64,000 bases of DNA, from assembly GCF_001625195.1 (NCBI RefSeq), contig NC_054390.1, forward strand, positions 4,364,027 to 4,428,026, written 5' to 3'. This DNA is from Drechmeria coniospora (lineage: Eukaryota; Ascomycota; Sordariomycetes; Hypocreales; Ophiocordycipitaceae). The position numbers and the translations under genes are program-made. A model generated the notes under the pieces. That model was not told the DNA's origin and searched no databases. It saw only the letters and a program-made list of their open reading frames with translations. Shown here one piece after another: positions 32,217-43,698 of the stretch (positions are counted from its first letter, which is position 1; each line of letters starts with the position of its first letter).

Positions 32217-33535
32217 AGCCTCGCCAGCGTCGATGCGAGATGCGACCGAGGCACGCCGGTCCCTCCACGTGATGGGCAGATTTCTCCACGGGGCTATTTC
32301 TTCGAGTAATCGCATCGTCACGAAGCCCGCAGTGGCCGATGGCTGCCGGGGCATGCTCGTCGTCGACCGACTTGACCTGGACCACGCGAGAGAGGTTGGC
32401 CCTCGTGGAGAGCGGCGCGGCCCGACCGGCACGGTGCTGTTGACGGCAGTCGGTTGATGGCGCCCGGGGTGTTGCGCAGTGCCAACCACACCTACCGCCA
32501 CCATCTCGCGTCGTTCTTTTTCACGTCCTGCTTCGCATGTGCGTGCGCCCGTCGTCGAAGAATGGAGCGGCCGGCCATCGGGTGCCACCGCCCAAGGAAA
32601 TGCCGTCGAGGACATGGGAGAGTGAAAGGTTCAAGGACGCGGTGCCAGGAGCAAGGCATGCGACGTGGCCGTCGCCAGGCTGGAAGAGATGATGGACGGG
32701 TGGGATGCCGGAGGGGCCGGATATCGTCAAGCCGCATCGTCGCAGCCTTGAATCAATCTTGCATGGGCATGCAGGCAGGCCGAAGGAAGTTGCCGGCGTT
32801 GCAGAAGAATCATGGCAGCGTTTGATGAGGTCGTTGGTGATGCCGAAGATGGCTCCTATTCGGGTGCGTCGGACGAGCCCTGGCACTGTAACGGGGTTAC
32901 ATGATGCCTGATCAAGCTTGTCACCACGGTGTGCTCCCTACAGTATACAGTACGATGGACTCCTCGTGGGCTGTCCGTGCTTGAGAATAGCAACGAGAAT
33001 ACCAACCTGTCGAGCGGATCCCTTGCCGCCCGTTGCAACGTAGTTTGCTGAAAAACTCTGCTCCTCGCAATCTCATGGTCTGCGGTGGCAGGCATGCGCC
33101 CGAGCAAGTGTGAACGATGATGGCATCAAGCTCCTGCGCTGGCGTGACGATGCACCATGCATCTCGGTGCTTCATCCAACCGCTCCGTGCTGTGCAGGTG
33201 GCTGGTCCTGTTATCCTACTTGGAGATTTGATACGATGGAATGATTGCCGAGGTGAAAAAATATATAGCAATAAATACATTTGCCCTGCGACACATTTTT
33301 TTTCACCGGCGTCCTTTATGGTGCGGAGGGTGCTGTGCTGCCTAGATGCCGACGTCACCGCCAAGAACGAGCACACAGTCACGCGTTGCTCATAATTGCT
33401 TCACGCGTCCTCCACTCGCCACCACCACGACAGTTCGGACAACGCCAACGCAGATCGCTTCGGTGCGCCCCATCGCTCTCCTGCCCCCCTCTGTTGCCTG
33501 TGTCATCCTGCCGCACCTTGCACCCTCGTCCGGTC
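32217..33535. other. Spacer
   Basis: Between the LicD gene and the kinetochore-type gene on the same strand. No supported gene; the stretch near 33,250-33,305 is AT-rich and the last 200 bp are pyrimidine-rich, as expected of a promoter. Confidence 0.45.
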
Positions 33536-35620
33536 ATGGCCACGGGTACGTCTCTTCGACGCAGAATCGAAGCCCCAGCCCGACGTGATGACAGCCTTCT
33601 GACAAGCGTGAACCAGCAACGGCGGGCGGCCGCGAACGTCGTCAAGAGCGCCTCAACGAGCGTCTTCGCGGCGCGCAGTAAGCCAACCGACCCGCTGCTT
33701 CCCGAGACTGGCCACCGGTTTGACCGATTCTTTGCAGGCGCGCGAATGTCCAAGACGAGTCTTTTCACCTCAACATCGACGGCCTCGAAAGCTCGAGCCC
33801 GTCACGCGTTGCCCCGAGCTCCTCGACGAGGAAACGAAAGCACGGGGACGCTCCGGCATCGCGAGAGAATAGCAGTCCGGCTCGACGGTCGACCCGATCG
33901 GCCACCAAGGACCCGTCCGTCGCCGAGCAGGGAGCGGAAACGAGAGGCGCAGGATCCGACATCGGCAATGCTTCCTCCGGTCGCAAAACGAGGACCCCGA
34001 GCAGCCTGGCTTCGGCCGTGAGACGTCCGGCCGATACGGGTCCTGACGAGCTGGAGATGCCATCGGAGCCGCCAAGCGCACCCTCGCCCCCTCGAACGGC
34101 AATGTCGACAGCGATGCTGGAAGAGATAGAGGAGAGCCCTCTGCACGCGCCCGGGAGTGGAAGGAGGCGAACGATACCGCTGGGCTCGACCCTCAGCTCC
34201 GCGACGAGGCTCGGCAGCGTGCTGAGTGCGGACAACGGCTCGGCTCCCTCCTCATCTCCGCTCGTGAGAAAGGTCCGAAGAAGCGACGTCGCACCATCCG
34301 TTCCATCACGTCTATCCCTGCGCCCAGCATCTACGGTGGGAGGCGACGAGAACGTGGATGAACTGTCGCCAAACGGCCCCGGCGTGCGGCGACCAGCGGA
34401 GGCGCCACGCTCGTCGCCTCTGTCCGTCCACGAAGCCGAACGCACGGCGGAAGGCGAGGTGGCAGGGAATGTGCCACGGTCCGAGGATGAAGCAGAGAGG
34501 GTTGGTGCCACGGAAACGGCCAAGTCGCCGCGCAGGAAGCGACCGAGACGAAGCTTGCGGAATAGCTCTCCCGAGCTCGGATCGGGCAGCGATGGCTGTG
34601 CACAGCAAACGGAACCCGTGCCGTCGCAGAAACGACCACGGCGGGCAAGAAGCCCGGTGAGGCAGAAGGAGCCGGCTTGTAAACCAAGGTCGAGAGCGCA
34701 GCAAGCACGGCAAAAGGCACCCGGCTCGACAATGATGGCGAAGAAACGAGACAAAGGTGCCGACGACGACGGTGCCGATGACGGTGCCGATGACGGTACC
34801 GACAACGACGGCGGTGGCATCGAAATCACCGTCCAGCGATTCGTCAACAACAAGAGACGCGACGGAGATGACGATGTCGATCCGCTGCAATGCGTCATCC
34901 CGTTCGCGAACCGCAGCGGCGAGACGGTCGTGGACGTCTTTGCCCAGGTATGCAACGAGGTCATCGACGTCACGCTGAAGCAGTTTCAGCAGCTCCTGGC
35001 GCGAGCGGACGACGCGGCCAAGAAAAAGGAATATCGCATCAAGATCAGGGCCGTCGAGGCGTATAGAGAGGAGCTGCGCTCCAGGCTTCTCCTCCACGTA
35101 GGCGCGCCCCTCCCCTGGCGCTGTCGCGACACCGATGCTGACGGCGGCGCAGGCGATACATCTGAATCACTGGTACTCGCTGCGGAAGCAGGCGCGCGAG
35201 GCACAAAAGGAGAAGCTGGCCCTGCGGCAAGAAATCCTGCGGCTCCGAGGGGAGAGAGAGCAGGTTGCGCTGCGAATGGATGCCGTGCGCATCAAACACG
35301 AGGCTGACGACAAGGAATTGACGGTAGGTCGAATAAGACGTCATGTGGACATGAATTCCAAAACTCTGACAGACATGCAGTTCCGCCTGAATACATCAAC
35401 GCTCATGCAAGAGATCGAGCTTGCCGTGGATCAAGGCCAGGCGGCGCCGGAACTTGCCACCGCCGAACGCAAGCGAGCCGACATCGCCAACCTCGATCTT
35501 CTGGCGGCGCAGGTCGCGGACCAGGCAAGCTCTGCGAGCTCCACCGGCGGCCTGCTACGTCGGGTGCAGGAGTTCAATGGGCTTCTGGAGCGAGCGGCCG
35601 CTGCGCTCGAGTCGAGATGA
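33536..35620 (+). CDS. Probable inner-kinetochore protein, CENP-U/Mis17-like
   Basis: Start ATG at 33,536 (MATGTSLRRRIEAPARRDD). An intron follows the first ~142 nt: donor GTAAGC at 33,678 is good, but the usual acceptor at 33,737 gives the wrong frame; AAG at 33,754 restores it, so this junction is uncertain. The main exon then runs to 35,097 and the last exon is 35,153-35,620 (intron GTAGGC...GCGCAG, 55 nt). The first half is low-complexity, basic, with AT-hook-like KRPRR and SPRRKRPRR runs and an acid D-rich patch. The conserved part begins EITVQRFVN and continues through a block ending AVEAYREELRSRLLLH, then AIHLNHWYSLRKQ and a long coiled coil. This pattern matches fungal proteins annotated as AT-hook or CENP-U-like, members of the COMA/CCAN complex. 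A long antisense frame (33,765-34,973) is a composition artefact. Confidence 0.5.
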
Positions 35621-35703
35621 CGGGACAAGCACGAGGCACGCATCATCTCAGGCCGACGAATGTGTCACCTCGTCTCAACAAATGTATTTTTCCCCTCCCT
35701 CCA
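35621..35703. other. 83-bp convergent gap
   Basis: The stop codons of the CENP-U-like gene and nudC are only 83 bp apart, so their 3' UTRs must overlap. Confidence 0.6.
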
Positions 35704-36445
35704 TTAGTTGATCTTGGCCTTGCTAAAGTCCATCTCAGGATGCTGCGACTGGAACTTCTTGAGAATGTCGAGCCTTTGCTGCTCGTCCGACGTCGGCAGG
35801 CCCGCCTCCTTCTGGCGCTGGTCGAACATCATCTTCTCCACCATGCCGCGCGTCTGGCCGTCAAGGTCCGAGAGCTTGGACGAGTCGGGCTGGATCTTGG
35901 TGACGTCTATGGTCGGTGCCGAAGTCACGACGTGCGCCCACCACTCCATCTTGTTCGCCTTGTCGAGGTGGATCTCGACCGTCTTTGTGCCGTCGGCGTT
36001 GGTGGTGAGCGTCCAGGTCGAGTCGCCGACGATGATGGCGTGGGGCAAGTCACCCTGAGCACTTCGTCAGCACCTCTAGGAGTTTTGAGGCAAAGGAAAG
36101 AGTCCGCCGTCATTGTACCTTGATGACGGGCTCTTGACCCTTGATGCCGGCAGACAGAGACTGCTTCTGAATGTCGACGACGAGATCGCGCGACTTCATG
36201 TTTCCCGGCACCGTGAAGGTGACGTCGAGCTCGCTGATCGTCTGCACCCACTTGTAAGGAAGGGCGGCCTGCTCCTCGGCCTCCTTGGCGCGGGTGGCGG
36301 CGACCTCGGCCGCGGACGGTTCTGCCCTCGTCAGCGGAGGCGAGCACGCAACGATGGATGCGTCGAGCGAGGCGTGCGGGAGATGGGGGGAGTTCTCTCA
36401 CGGAGAGGTGGGCGTGGGATCCGGCGTACCGTTGGCATCGGCCAT
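35704..36445 (-). CDS. nudC: Nuclear movement protein NudC
   Basis: Co-chaperone of the dynein/LIS1 pathway; cytosolic and needed for nuclear migration in filamentous fungi. Exons 36,430-36,445 (16 nt), 36,119-36,321 and 35,704-36,054, giving 189 residues, close to the A. nidulans protein. The CS (p23-like) domain spans most of it: [15 protein letters not shown] at its start, [17 protein letters not shown] in the middle and [16 protein letters not shown] near its end. The conserved tail contains [20 protein letters not shown] and [12 protein letters not shown]. The first junction was chosen because splitting after AACG gives phase 1 and leads into [18 protein letters not shown]; a longer first exon would break the frame. 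Confidence 0.93.
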
Positions 36446-37094
36446 GATGACGAGCTCGTCGTTTGTGGTGGGAAAAGGCTTTGACGATGGATGGCCGTGA
36501 ATGCTGTTTGCTGATGATGCGATGCTGGCCGTGATGGACTTAACGTGGACGACGAAAGGATGGTGCGGGGAGTGGGGTAGAGGCAAGGGTCCGCCAACCC
36601 CCGCGCTGAAGCGGGATGCAAACCACGGAGACGGCCGCTATAATTACGCTGGAGGCAGCGCCGTGGCACACCGAGCACCCGCTGTAAGCATTCCGTCGTG
36701 CCCTGAGCGCGCACCGACTTGCAGGGTGCTGCGGCGCTGTAATTGGTTTGTCATCCACCTGGCGCCCACTGATCGCAGCAGTACAGTAGTACAGTATAAT
36801 ACTTACTGTACAGTACAGCAGGTGCTCAAGTGCGGCAGAAGGCACTAGACGGATGACAAAGCTCCAGCAGCTGCAGCTACAGACTACAGTGCAGCACTTA
36901 ATGCTAAACCTTGATGGCATACGCAACTATTTCATGTCAACCAAGCAGCCTGTCGTCGATCCTTCTCTCAACCCTCACTCGCCACGTCACCGGCGACCAT
37001 CCAACCTTCACCGGTGCCTGTCCAAATTCGCCCTTCTCTCTGCTACGCGTCCAATCCGACTCGGCAGGTCGACACCTGCTGGCCGGCATTCGCA
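36446..37094. promoter_or_regulatory. Divergent promoter region of nudC and TFB3
   Basis: About 650 bp between two divergent starts. Contains a CAGTACAGTA-rich stretch near 36,780-36,820 and a pyrimidine-rich leader before the TFB3 start. No gene. Confidence 0.5.
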
Positions 37095-38168
37095 ATGTCG
37101 CGGCCCGGCGGCTCGATGCGGTCAAACGACGTCCCCCCTTCGCTGGACCAGGACGAGACGTGTCCCGTCTGCAAGACGACTCGCTACTTCAACAAGGACA
37201 TGGAGTTCCGCATCAACACCGAGTGCTACCATCGGATGTGCAAGACGTGCGTCGAGCGCATCTTCAAGGACGGGCCCAACCAGTGCCCCTACGCCGGCTG
37301 CCACAGGACGCTGCGTCTTCGCGGCTTCAAGACGGCCTTCTTCGCCGACCTGCGGGTCGAGAGGGAGGTGGACGTCCGTCGCCGCGTCGCTCAGGTCTTC
37401 AACAAGGGCGAGGATGACTTCGAGTCGCTCGAGGCCTACAACGATTACCTCTACATGGTGGAGTGCCTGACCGACGACCTCGTCAACGGCCCCGACGAGG
37501 CCAAGAAGAAGGCCGAGGGGCAGCTCGCCGAGTGGGAGACGCTCCACAAGGCCGAGATCGAGCGCAACCGCAAGCTCGCGCGCGAGTCCGACGACGCCCG
37601 CCAGAAGCGCCTGGCCGCCGAGAAGGACGCCGCCCGCCACCGGCGCATGCTCGACATCCAAGCCCAGGCCGACGAGAAGGCGAGCCACGCGCGCCTCCGC
37701 GAGGAGGTGCTCAACACCCTCGCGAGCGCCGAGGTCGGCCACGCCACCGAGGCCGTCGACAAGGTCCTGCTCAAGAAGCGCGGCCAGCAGAAGCGGGACG
37801 CCGTCTCGCACTCGACCCTGTCCACCACCGGCCTGTCCATACGCGGTCTTCGCGACAAGACGCGGGCGAGCGATGCCAACAAGCTCTACGACCCCTTCGG
37901 CGGTCTCTACCTGGCCCCCGAGCGCGTCGAAGTCTCCTCCCACGAGCTGCTGCTGGCCTACCACAGCGAATGGATCGACGCCGTCCGCTCCAAGGACGAC
38001 TATCTCGTCGGCGGCTACGGTGCCGACGAGTACATCTCGCGCGTCCTCTTCGATACCTTCTCCGGCCTGGGCGTCTTCGTCGCCAATGAGGAGGAGAACG
38101 GAAGCGTCGCTGGGGCGCCGCAATCAGTGTCGGTCGTGCCGACGGTCAGTCTGAATGGCCACGGATGA
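37095..38168 (+). CDS. TFB3: CDK-activating kinase assembly factor MAT1/Tfb3
   Basis: Subunit of TFIIH that joins the Kin28/CDK7-cyclin pair to the core; acts in the nucleus in transcription initiation and repair. Single exon, 357 residues from the first ATG of the frame. The N-terminal RING is complete: CPVC near residue 22, then TECYHRMCKTCVERIF and QCPYAGC. The segment LRLRGFKTAFFADLRVEREV follows, then NDYLYMVECLTDDLVNG, the long charged helix (KAEIERNRKLARESDDARQK onward) and a C-terminal part that docks to kinase and cyclin. No sign of damage. Confidence 0.95.
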   Translation: MSRPGGSMRSNDVPPSLDQDETCPVCKTTRYFNKDMEFRINTECYHRMCKTCVERIFKDGPNQCPYAGCHRTLRLRGFKTAFFADLRVEREVDVRRRVAQVFNKGEDDFESLEAYNDYLYMVECLTDDLVNGPDEAKKKAEGQLAEWETLHKAEIERNRKLARESDDARQKRLAAEKDAARHRRMLDIQAQADEKASHARLREEVLNTLASAEVGHATEAVDKVLLKKRGQQKRDAVSHSTLSTTGLSIRGLRDKTRASDANKLYDPFGGLYLAPERVEVSSHELLLAYHSEWIDAVRSKDDYLVGGYGADEYISRVLFDTFSGLGVFVANEEENGSVAGAPQSVSVVPTVSLNGHG

Positions 38169-38702
38169 GGCCAGCTGCGCCCGTCGAGCCACGAGCATCG
38201 CACGCGCCGAAGCAGATGACGGCCTTTTGTTTACTGGCCACGGCAGGAGTCGTGTAACCGGGCGAGAGTCGGCGTCGACGAGACTAATGAAGACATGATA
38301 CCAACTGTCCAACATGCGAGACATCTACACAAGATTCACACCATCAAGCAGACTGTGTCGCGCGGAGCGGTGGTCGTCATTCGTAACTTTTCCGAAAGAG
38401 CTAGTCAAAAAGATGCAGCGTCCACCTGTGACTTGACGCGGCCAAGCGACCTCTCCTCGCGCCCCCCGCGTCCGCCATGGGCAGCTGAGGGCTGCCGATG
38501 TAGCCCGATGTCAATGAATGCCGACGCAGGATTCCCGCCTCTAGCCCGGACGGCAGTCTTTGAGCCCTGACAAACGCCTCGCTAAGAAATGCAAAAGGGA
38601 AGAGCAAGGCAGTCCCGGCAAGGAGGTGCCGATGGAGAATGGAATGGAAGCAAAGGACGCCAGCGCGAGCTCATGTTGGAATGGTGCTTCCTGCCGCCTC
38701 CT
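38169..38702. other. Convergent spacer
   Basis: Between the 3' ends of TFB3 and the AP180 gene. No supported gene. Confidence 0.5.
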
Positions 38703-40923
38703 TCATTGCTGCCACGGCGTCTGCTGGGCCGGCCGGGGAAAGACGGGCACCGTCGCCAGCTGGTCGATGCCGCCACCGATGGTCGTCTGGTTATGCTGCC
38801 ATCCGAGGCCGGTGTTGTGGTTGACAAAGGCGCCGTTGCGGAAGGGGTTCGTCGTGCCCGTGGGCTGCGGCGCGATGCCCTGCTGAGGAAACTGCTGGCC
38901 TGCCGGCGGAGGACCGTTCCGCGCGAAAGGATTCGTCCCCGTGAGCGTCGCCTGGAGAGGGGCGGCCGGCATCTGCGGCTGGAAAGGGGAAGTCGAGTTC
39001 TGGGGTGAGAGGCGGGCAAACGGGTTGGTCGACTGCCGCTGGAGGGCCGGCGCGGCACCGGCCGAGGAGAAGGAGAAGTTTGACGGGCCGGTCTGCTGGG
39101 TGAGCAGCATGGACTGCCGGAAGGGATTCGTCGTCCCCGTCTGCATCGGCTGCATCGCTGCCGTTTGGCCCGTCTGCATCGGCTGGATTGCTGCCGCCTG
39201 GCCCGTCTGCATCGGCTGGACCACCGCCTGGCCCGTCTGCAGCGTCGCTTGGCCTTGGAACCCCTGGTTTTGGAATGCCGGCACGGTACTCTGCGGTATG
39301 GCACCGAGGGTACCAGGTTGGAAAGTCGGCCGAGGTTGGGGTGTGAAGCCGCCAAAACCGGCACCCGTCAAGTTCGGCTGCAGTTGCTGGGGTTGCTGAA
39401 TCTGCATTTGCTGCTGCTGCTGCATTTGTTGTTGCAGTTGCATCTGCTGCTGCTGCTGCTGCTGCTGCTGCATCTGTTGCTGCTGCAGAAATGCCTGCTG
39501 CTGTAGCGCATCGTTCGAAACGAAGCCATTCGCCTGGACCGACAGTCCATTCTGCGGAAACGCCAATCCGGTTGCCTGCTGTTGAGGGGCCACGTTGCCG
39601 TGTACCGTCTGCTGGGGGTTGACTTGCATCGGCGTCTGGTTCTGCTCGATGGAGTCGAAAAAGTCAATCAAGTCTGGATCCGGACCCTTGTTTACCTGCG
39701 GCTTCGCCCCGGCGCCGCCTTCGTCTGGGACGGGGAGCGGACGGTCGGAGGATTGCGTCGACGGCGTGGGAAACTCGAGCCCGGTGGCCTTGGCCGACAT
39801 GGAGGATGCGCCTTTGAATCCCTGCTTCTTGGCCTCCTGCTCGGCCATGTATTGTCGTCGGTGAATCTCAAAGTCGGGGTCTTTGAGATAGTCTTGCAGC
39901 TGGCGGCCGAGGTTGACGGGTGCGTGCTTCAGCTTGGGCACCTCGACCCTCGTGTGATGCTCGTGCAGACGCGCGCAGCCGAGGTAGCGGACGACGTCAT
40001 CCGTCTGTCTCGTAAAGGTGCGGTAGATGTCCATAGCCTTCTCCGCATCCGGTTTGGACATTTCAAAAAAGTGACCTGGAGCATGTGAGCGTCGTCATCG
40101 GCCGACGGCATCGCGAGCCGCTCACCCAGAATGTTGATGAGTCCCTGGTTCAGCACCTGGAACAAGGAGAGAAGATCCAAGACGAGGAGGCGAAAGACGG
40201 CAATCGTGATGTCGTTGGCCGGCTCCGACTCGAGAACCTGACGGGATTAGCGGGCGACGTCGCCTCCCCGGGCGGCGACGGCTCACATCGCATTTGACCA
40301 GCGCCGTCAGCTGGTGCTGGACCGCCTCCGTCTCTCGAAGCAGTCCCTTGGCGACGGTGACCTTTTCGAGCCTCGTCTCCGAAACGCGCACCCAGTCGGT
40401 CTTGGTTTCGCGGTACGCGCGCGCGCGCTCGGCGAGGTAGACGGCGTAGTGGCGAATGTTTCTGCCTTGCGTTTGTGCTGCGTCTCGGTTAGCCGTGGCG
40501 GGAAAGTCAATCGGCCGGCGGCCGGCGAGAAGACGGACCATCCGACAGCTGACTAAGCTGCAGCATGCTGCGATGCTTGGACAGGAAGGAGAGCGTCACG
40601 TCGGGGGAGCCTTCGCGGATCATGAGGTGGATGGTGATGAGGCTCTTCATGACGACGGTCCACGTCGTGTCGCGCAGACGGTGCTGCAGGGCACGGAAGA
40701 CCTCGCCGACGCCCGCGTCGCCCGAGTGGGTGGCGACGAGGATGTGCTCGATGTATTTGGTCTTGGGGGGCGCATTCTATCGAGAGCATCGATGGAGGAG
40801 ATTAGCCTCGGCCACCGACGACGGCCGTCACCGTGATGGGACGGTGGGGGGAGCGGACGAGGGTGACGGCCGCACCTTGATCTTGGTGGCGCCCTTGACG
40901 GACTTTTCGAATGAGCTGGACAT
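38703..40923 (-). CDS. Clathrin-coat adaptor AP180 (ANTH domain; Yap1801/1802 type)
   Basis: Endocytic adaptor that binds PtdIns(4,5)P2 through ANTH and recruits clathrin and EH-domain proteins. Five exons: 40,876-40,923, 40,554-40,776, 40,287-40,477, 40,126-40,237, 38,703-40,075; phases agree and give 648 residues. The N-terminus MSSSFEKSVKGATKIK followed by K-T-K-Y-I-E-H-I-L-V-A-T-H is the lipid-binding motif region; ANTH continues through GRNIRHYAVYLAERARAY, LLSLFQVLNQGLINILG and the MSKPDAEKAMDIYRTF stretch. The C-terminal half is Gln-rich (CAG runs near 39,410-39,490) and carries at least four NPF motifs (TNPFRQS, TNPFARL, TNPFARN, TNPFRNG) for EH-domain partners such as Pan1/Ede1. Gln-repeat length is likely polymorphic. 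Confidence 0.93.
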
Positions 40924-41722
40924 GGCGCGAGCCCGATGGAGGTGCCGGAGGCAACGGTAATGATACTGCTGCGGTCCTGAGGGTGGCAACTGTGGGAGCG
41001 AGGGAAAGGAGAAGAGGCTGTCGGCCGAGGAGCAAATACTAAATGAGTGTCGAGGAGAGGTCGGGCCGCGGGTTGGGTAGATTGCCCCCATGTGGGCCAG
41101 CCGGCGGAGGGGTTCCTTGGAATGGGAGTGGACGGTTCAGGGCCTGCTGAGCCTGTGGGCCTCGAACGTCGGCGGGTTTCTCGCCGAAACAGCACTACAG
41201 GTAGGTGTACTAGGAATACCACCCACTGGCGGTAGCCGCCAGCACTCCGTAGTGCATACAGTGCAGTACAAATACTACTTGCAGGCGAGCAATTATAGCA
41301 CGCTTTCCTCACCCCCATCCCGTGCAGCACTGTAGATGCCCTGGCAGCGTACCGAGTAATACCTACAGCACAGTACAGCAAGTAATTACTGCGAGTAATT
41401 ACGGTACCTCTGGGCGTACTACACTCGATAGCAGGATCAACAGCCGCGGCGCTCACTGCCACAGCACACACAAGCAGCTCGGGCACACTCGCAGCTCTCA
41501 CACGCAAACGAAGCACAAACCGTTCGCCCAGGGTCATCGAGCTTTCGGCACAGCAACGAGATGCAGTTCCTACCCAGCCATCCACGGACAGCCAGCCTGT
41601 GTTCAGTTCTCTGCATGGGAACTGAACGTGCCGAGTCGTTCAACCGTTCTCTGCCCCTCTCTCCATCCCATCTCGGTCGTTGTCCCATCCAGGTCGTGGC
41701 AACTCACCGATCGTCAAGCATC
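40924..41722. promoter_or_regulatory. Divergent spacer
   Basis: Promoters of the AP180 gene and the following hypothetical gene. 41,210-41,400 is rich in CAGTACA and GTAATTAC motifs. No gene. Confidence 0.45.
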
Positions 41723-42806
41723 ATGCACTCGGCCTTCCACTCCGTCGAGAGCTCCTCGTCGGCTCCATCCATGCACGGCAACGGCCCGGCAGCTGCGGCG
41801 GCTGCGGACGGTGACGTGGGCTTCCGTGTCGCCGTGTCCGTTGAGCATGTGCAGGTCAGCCGCGGCGACGGCGTGCTGGGCAAATACCTTCCCTTCGAGA
41901 TCACCGAGCACATCTCATACCTGCGCTGACGAGCAAAGGGTGTATGGTACGCTGCGGCGGCCCCGGCGTCTTCCTCATGAGCCGCCGTCTTCGTCGCCGG
42001 TTCCTCCCCACGCTCAAACTGGACCTGCTCGAGCACGTCCACTGCCGCGGCTGCGACAAGCTCTACTCGCTCGACGGCCTCGTCGGCTCCGTCGTGGAGC
42101 TCGCGAGATGCATGCGATGCTTCGAAAGCTCTCGCCTTCTCCCGCCCTTGCTGGGCCAGAAGCTCCTCCGACTCCTCGTGAGGCGGCATCGTGCAGGGGT
42201 GGACTGCGGCCCCATCCTCCACCGCATCGAGGAGCACGACGAAGCGAGACCGTCGAGGCTCAGCTACGAAGAAAAGGCACTTGTCATCGGCCGCGTCGTC
42301 GACGAGCTCCTCGTCCGCACCTCAAACGTCATCCCGCCGCCTCGGCGTGGCTGGAAGACGCATCACGCCATCCGCCGACTACGCCTCGTCGGCTGGCCGT
42401 GTGCTGCACCCTCTGTCCGCACAAGATGTGGGAATTCAGGCATCCCTTTCTGCGTCCCATCGACGCTGACCTAACGGTCGACGGTCCCGCCACGGAAGAA
42501 GTGATGCGGGAATTTCTCGGCGCCGGCCTCCATTGCTTGGTATGGCACCGGCAGTCGTACCATCGGCGATGCGTGCCGAACGTCGACGTGGTCAAGGCTT
42601 GCCACCTGTGCCACACGGACTTTTGCATCGGCTCCTTGGACGTCGAAGGACTAGGACGCACCATTGTGCTGACGAGCTGGAAGAATGTCGGCAAGGGCCT
42701 CGACGTGCATGATCCGAAGTGGACGTCGCACTTTCACCGGCCCGCACCCAAGCGCTGTGCGTTCAATCGCAACGACAATCCCCTGGTGTACTTACCAGGC
42801 CTTTGA
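41723..42806 (+). CDS. Cysteine-rich conserved fungal hypothetical protein, intron positions unsettled
   Basis: Function unknown. Three open pieces in different frames must be joined by splicing. Piece 1 starts at ATG 41,723 (MHSAFHSVESSSSAPS, then VGFRVAVSVEHVQV). Piece 2, about 41,944-42,330, holds FLPTLKLDLLEHVHCRGCDKL and ELARCMRCFES. Piece 3, about 42,400-42,806, holds CCTLCPHKMWEFRHPF, HRRCVPNVDVVKACHLCHTD and a C-terminal DPKWTSHFHRP. Paired C-x2-C motifs (CRGC, CMRC, CTLC, CHLC) suggest zinc binding. The C-terminal pattern resembles a family of short fungal hypothetical proteins. Exact donors and acceptors could not be fixed by eye. Confidence 0.5.
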
Positions 42807-43698
42807 GAATCCTCCCCGAGGCACACTTGAGCTGACGTATCGTCCTCGTTTGACGCAGCATCATCTCGCATGGTTTGCCCGACGAACCCCCCCCCCGTGC
42901 TTCCTGCCGTCGCCAAGACGTAGCAGTGATTCCCCAGCACGTCCAGCCTCGAGGGGATGAGGAAGACATGTAGTAGAAGCAAAGCAGCCAAGCAAGGCAT
43001 GGTGCATTCCGAGGTGAATGGACACTGCCACGACGCGCAGGCTGAAATGGAATCAAGTTGGTGATACTACGAGCGGAAGGAACGCGACTCGAGGTAGGTC
43101 GGCTGCAAAATGAGCCTTCCACATGGCCAATGTGCAGAGGAACAACGGTACCCATCTAGACTTCTAGAGTGGCTCATCCATGACCGAGCCAGAGACACCC
43201 TGCGCTATCTATCATGTGAAACTCGAAAGACAAGAGACAAACATCTTCCATTCAGAAAGTCAGAGCGTTTTTCCATCGCGTCCGATGCTGTAACAAGGTC
43301 GTGTCGGACGCCTATTTCATCGACATCGCCACTTCCGCTCCCTCAAACCCTGAAGCCGTTGTCCCGAAGGAGCAAAGGAGAGTCGAAAGGTTTGGAAGGG
43401 CGACATCTGCATCATATTAAACACGCGGTTCTCATCACGGGTATTTGAATGGAAGGGTTCATGAGGAGAAGAAAAAAGAGAGGCAAAATGGGAGGAAAGA
43501 GTGGGCGATATTTAACCTAGCGCAGGTGGGTCCGGAATTTTAGCCGGGTGAATTTCGCTCCGCTGCCCGGCCTTGAGACGGTGGACGGCGAGCACGACGT
43601 ACTTACTCGTAGTAGATAGAGTACAGTAAAATGCTGGAGCTTCACGAGAAATCCTGGATTGGCAATCCGACTTGCACTGCACCTTTGTCCGGCCGGCC
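42807..43698. other. Spacer
   Basis: Between the hypothetical gene and the AspRS gene on the same strand; no supported gene. A C-run (C8) occurs near 42,888. Confidence 0.45.

Noticed and set aside
33765..34973. 402-residue minus-strand open frame
   Set aside because: Antisense to the Ser/Arg-rich exon of the CENP-U-like gene; composition-driven, with no domain.
35330..35385. Possible 49-nt intron (GTAGGT...GACAG) in the last exon of the CENP-U-like gene
   Set aside because: Removing it would shift the frame of the following coiled coil; the sequence is open in frame without it.
41704..42237. 177-residue minus-strand open frame
   Set aside because: Overlaps the cysteine-rich hypothetical gene, whose plus-strand pieces show paired C-x2-C motifs and family-like sequence.
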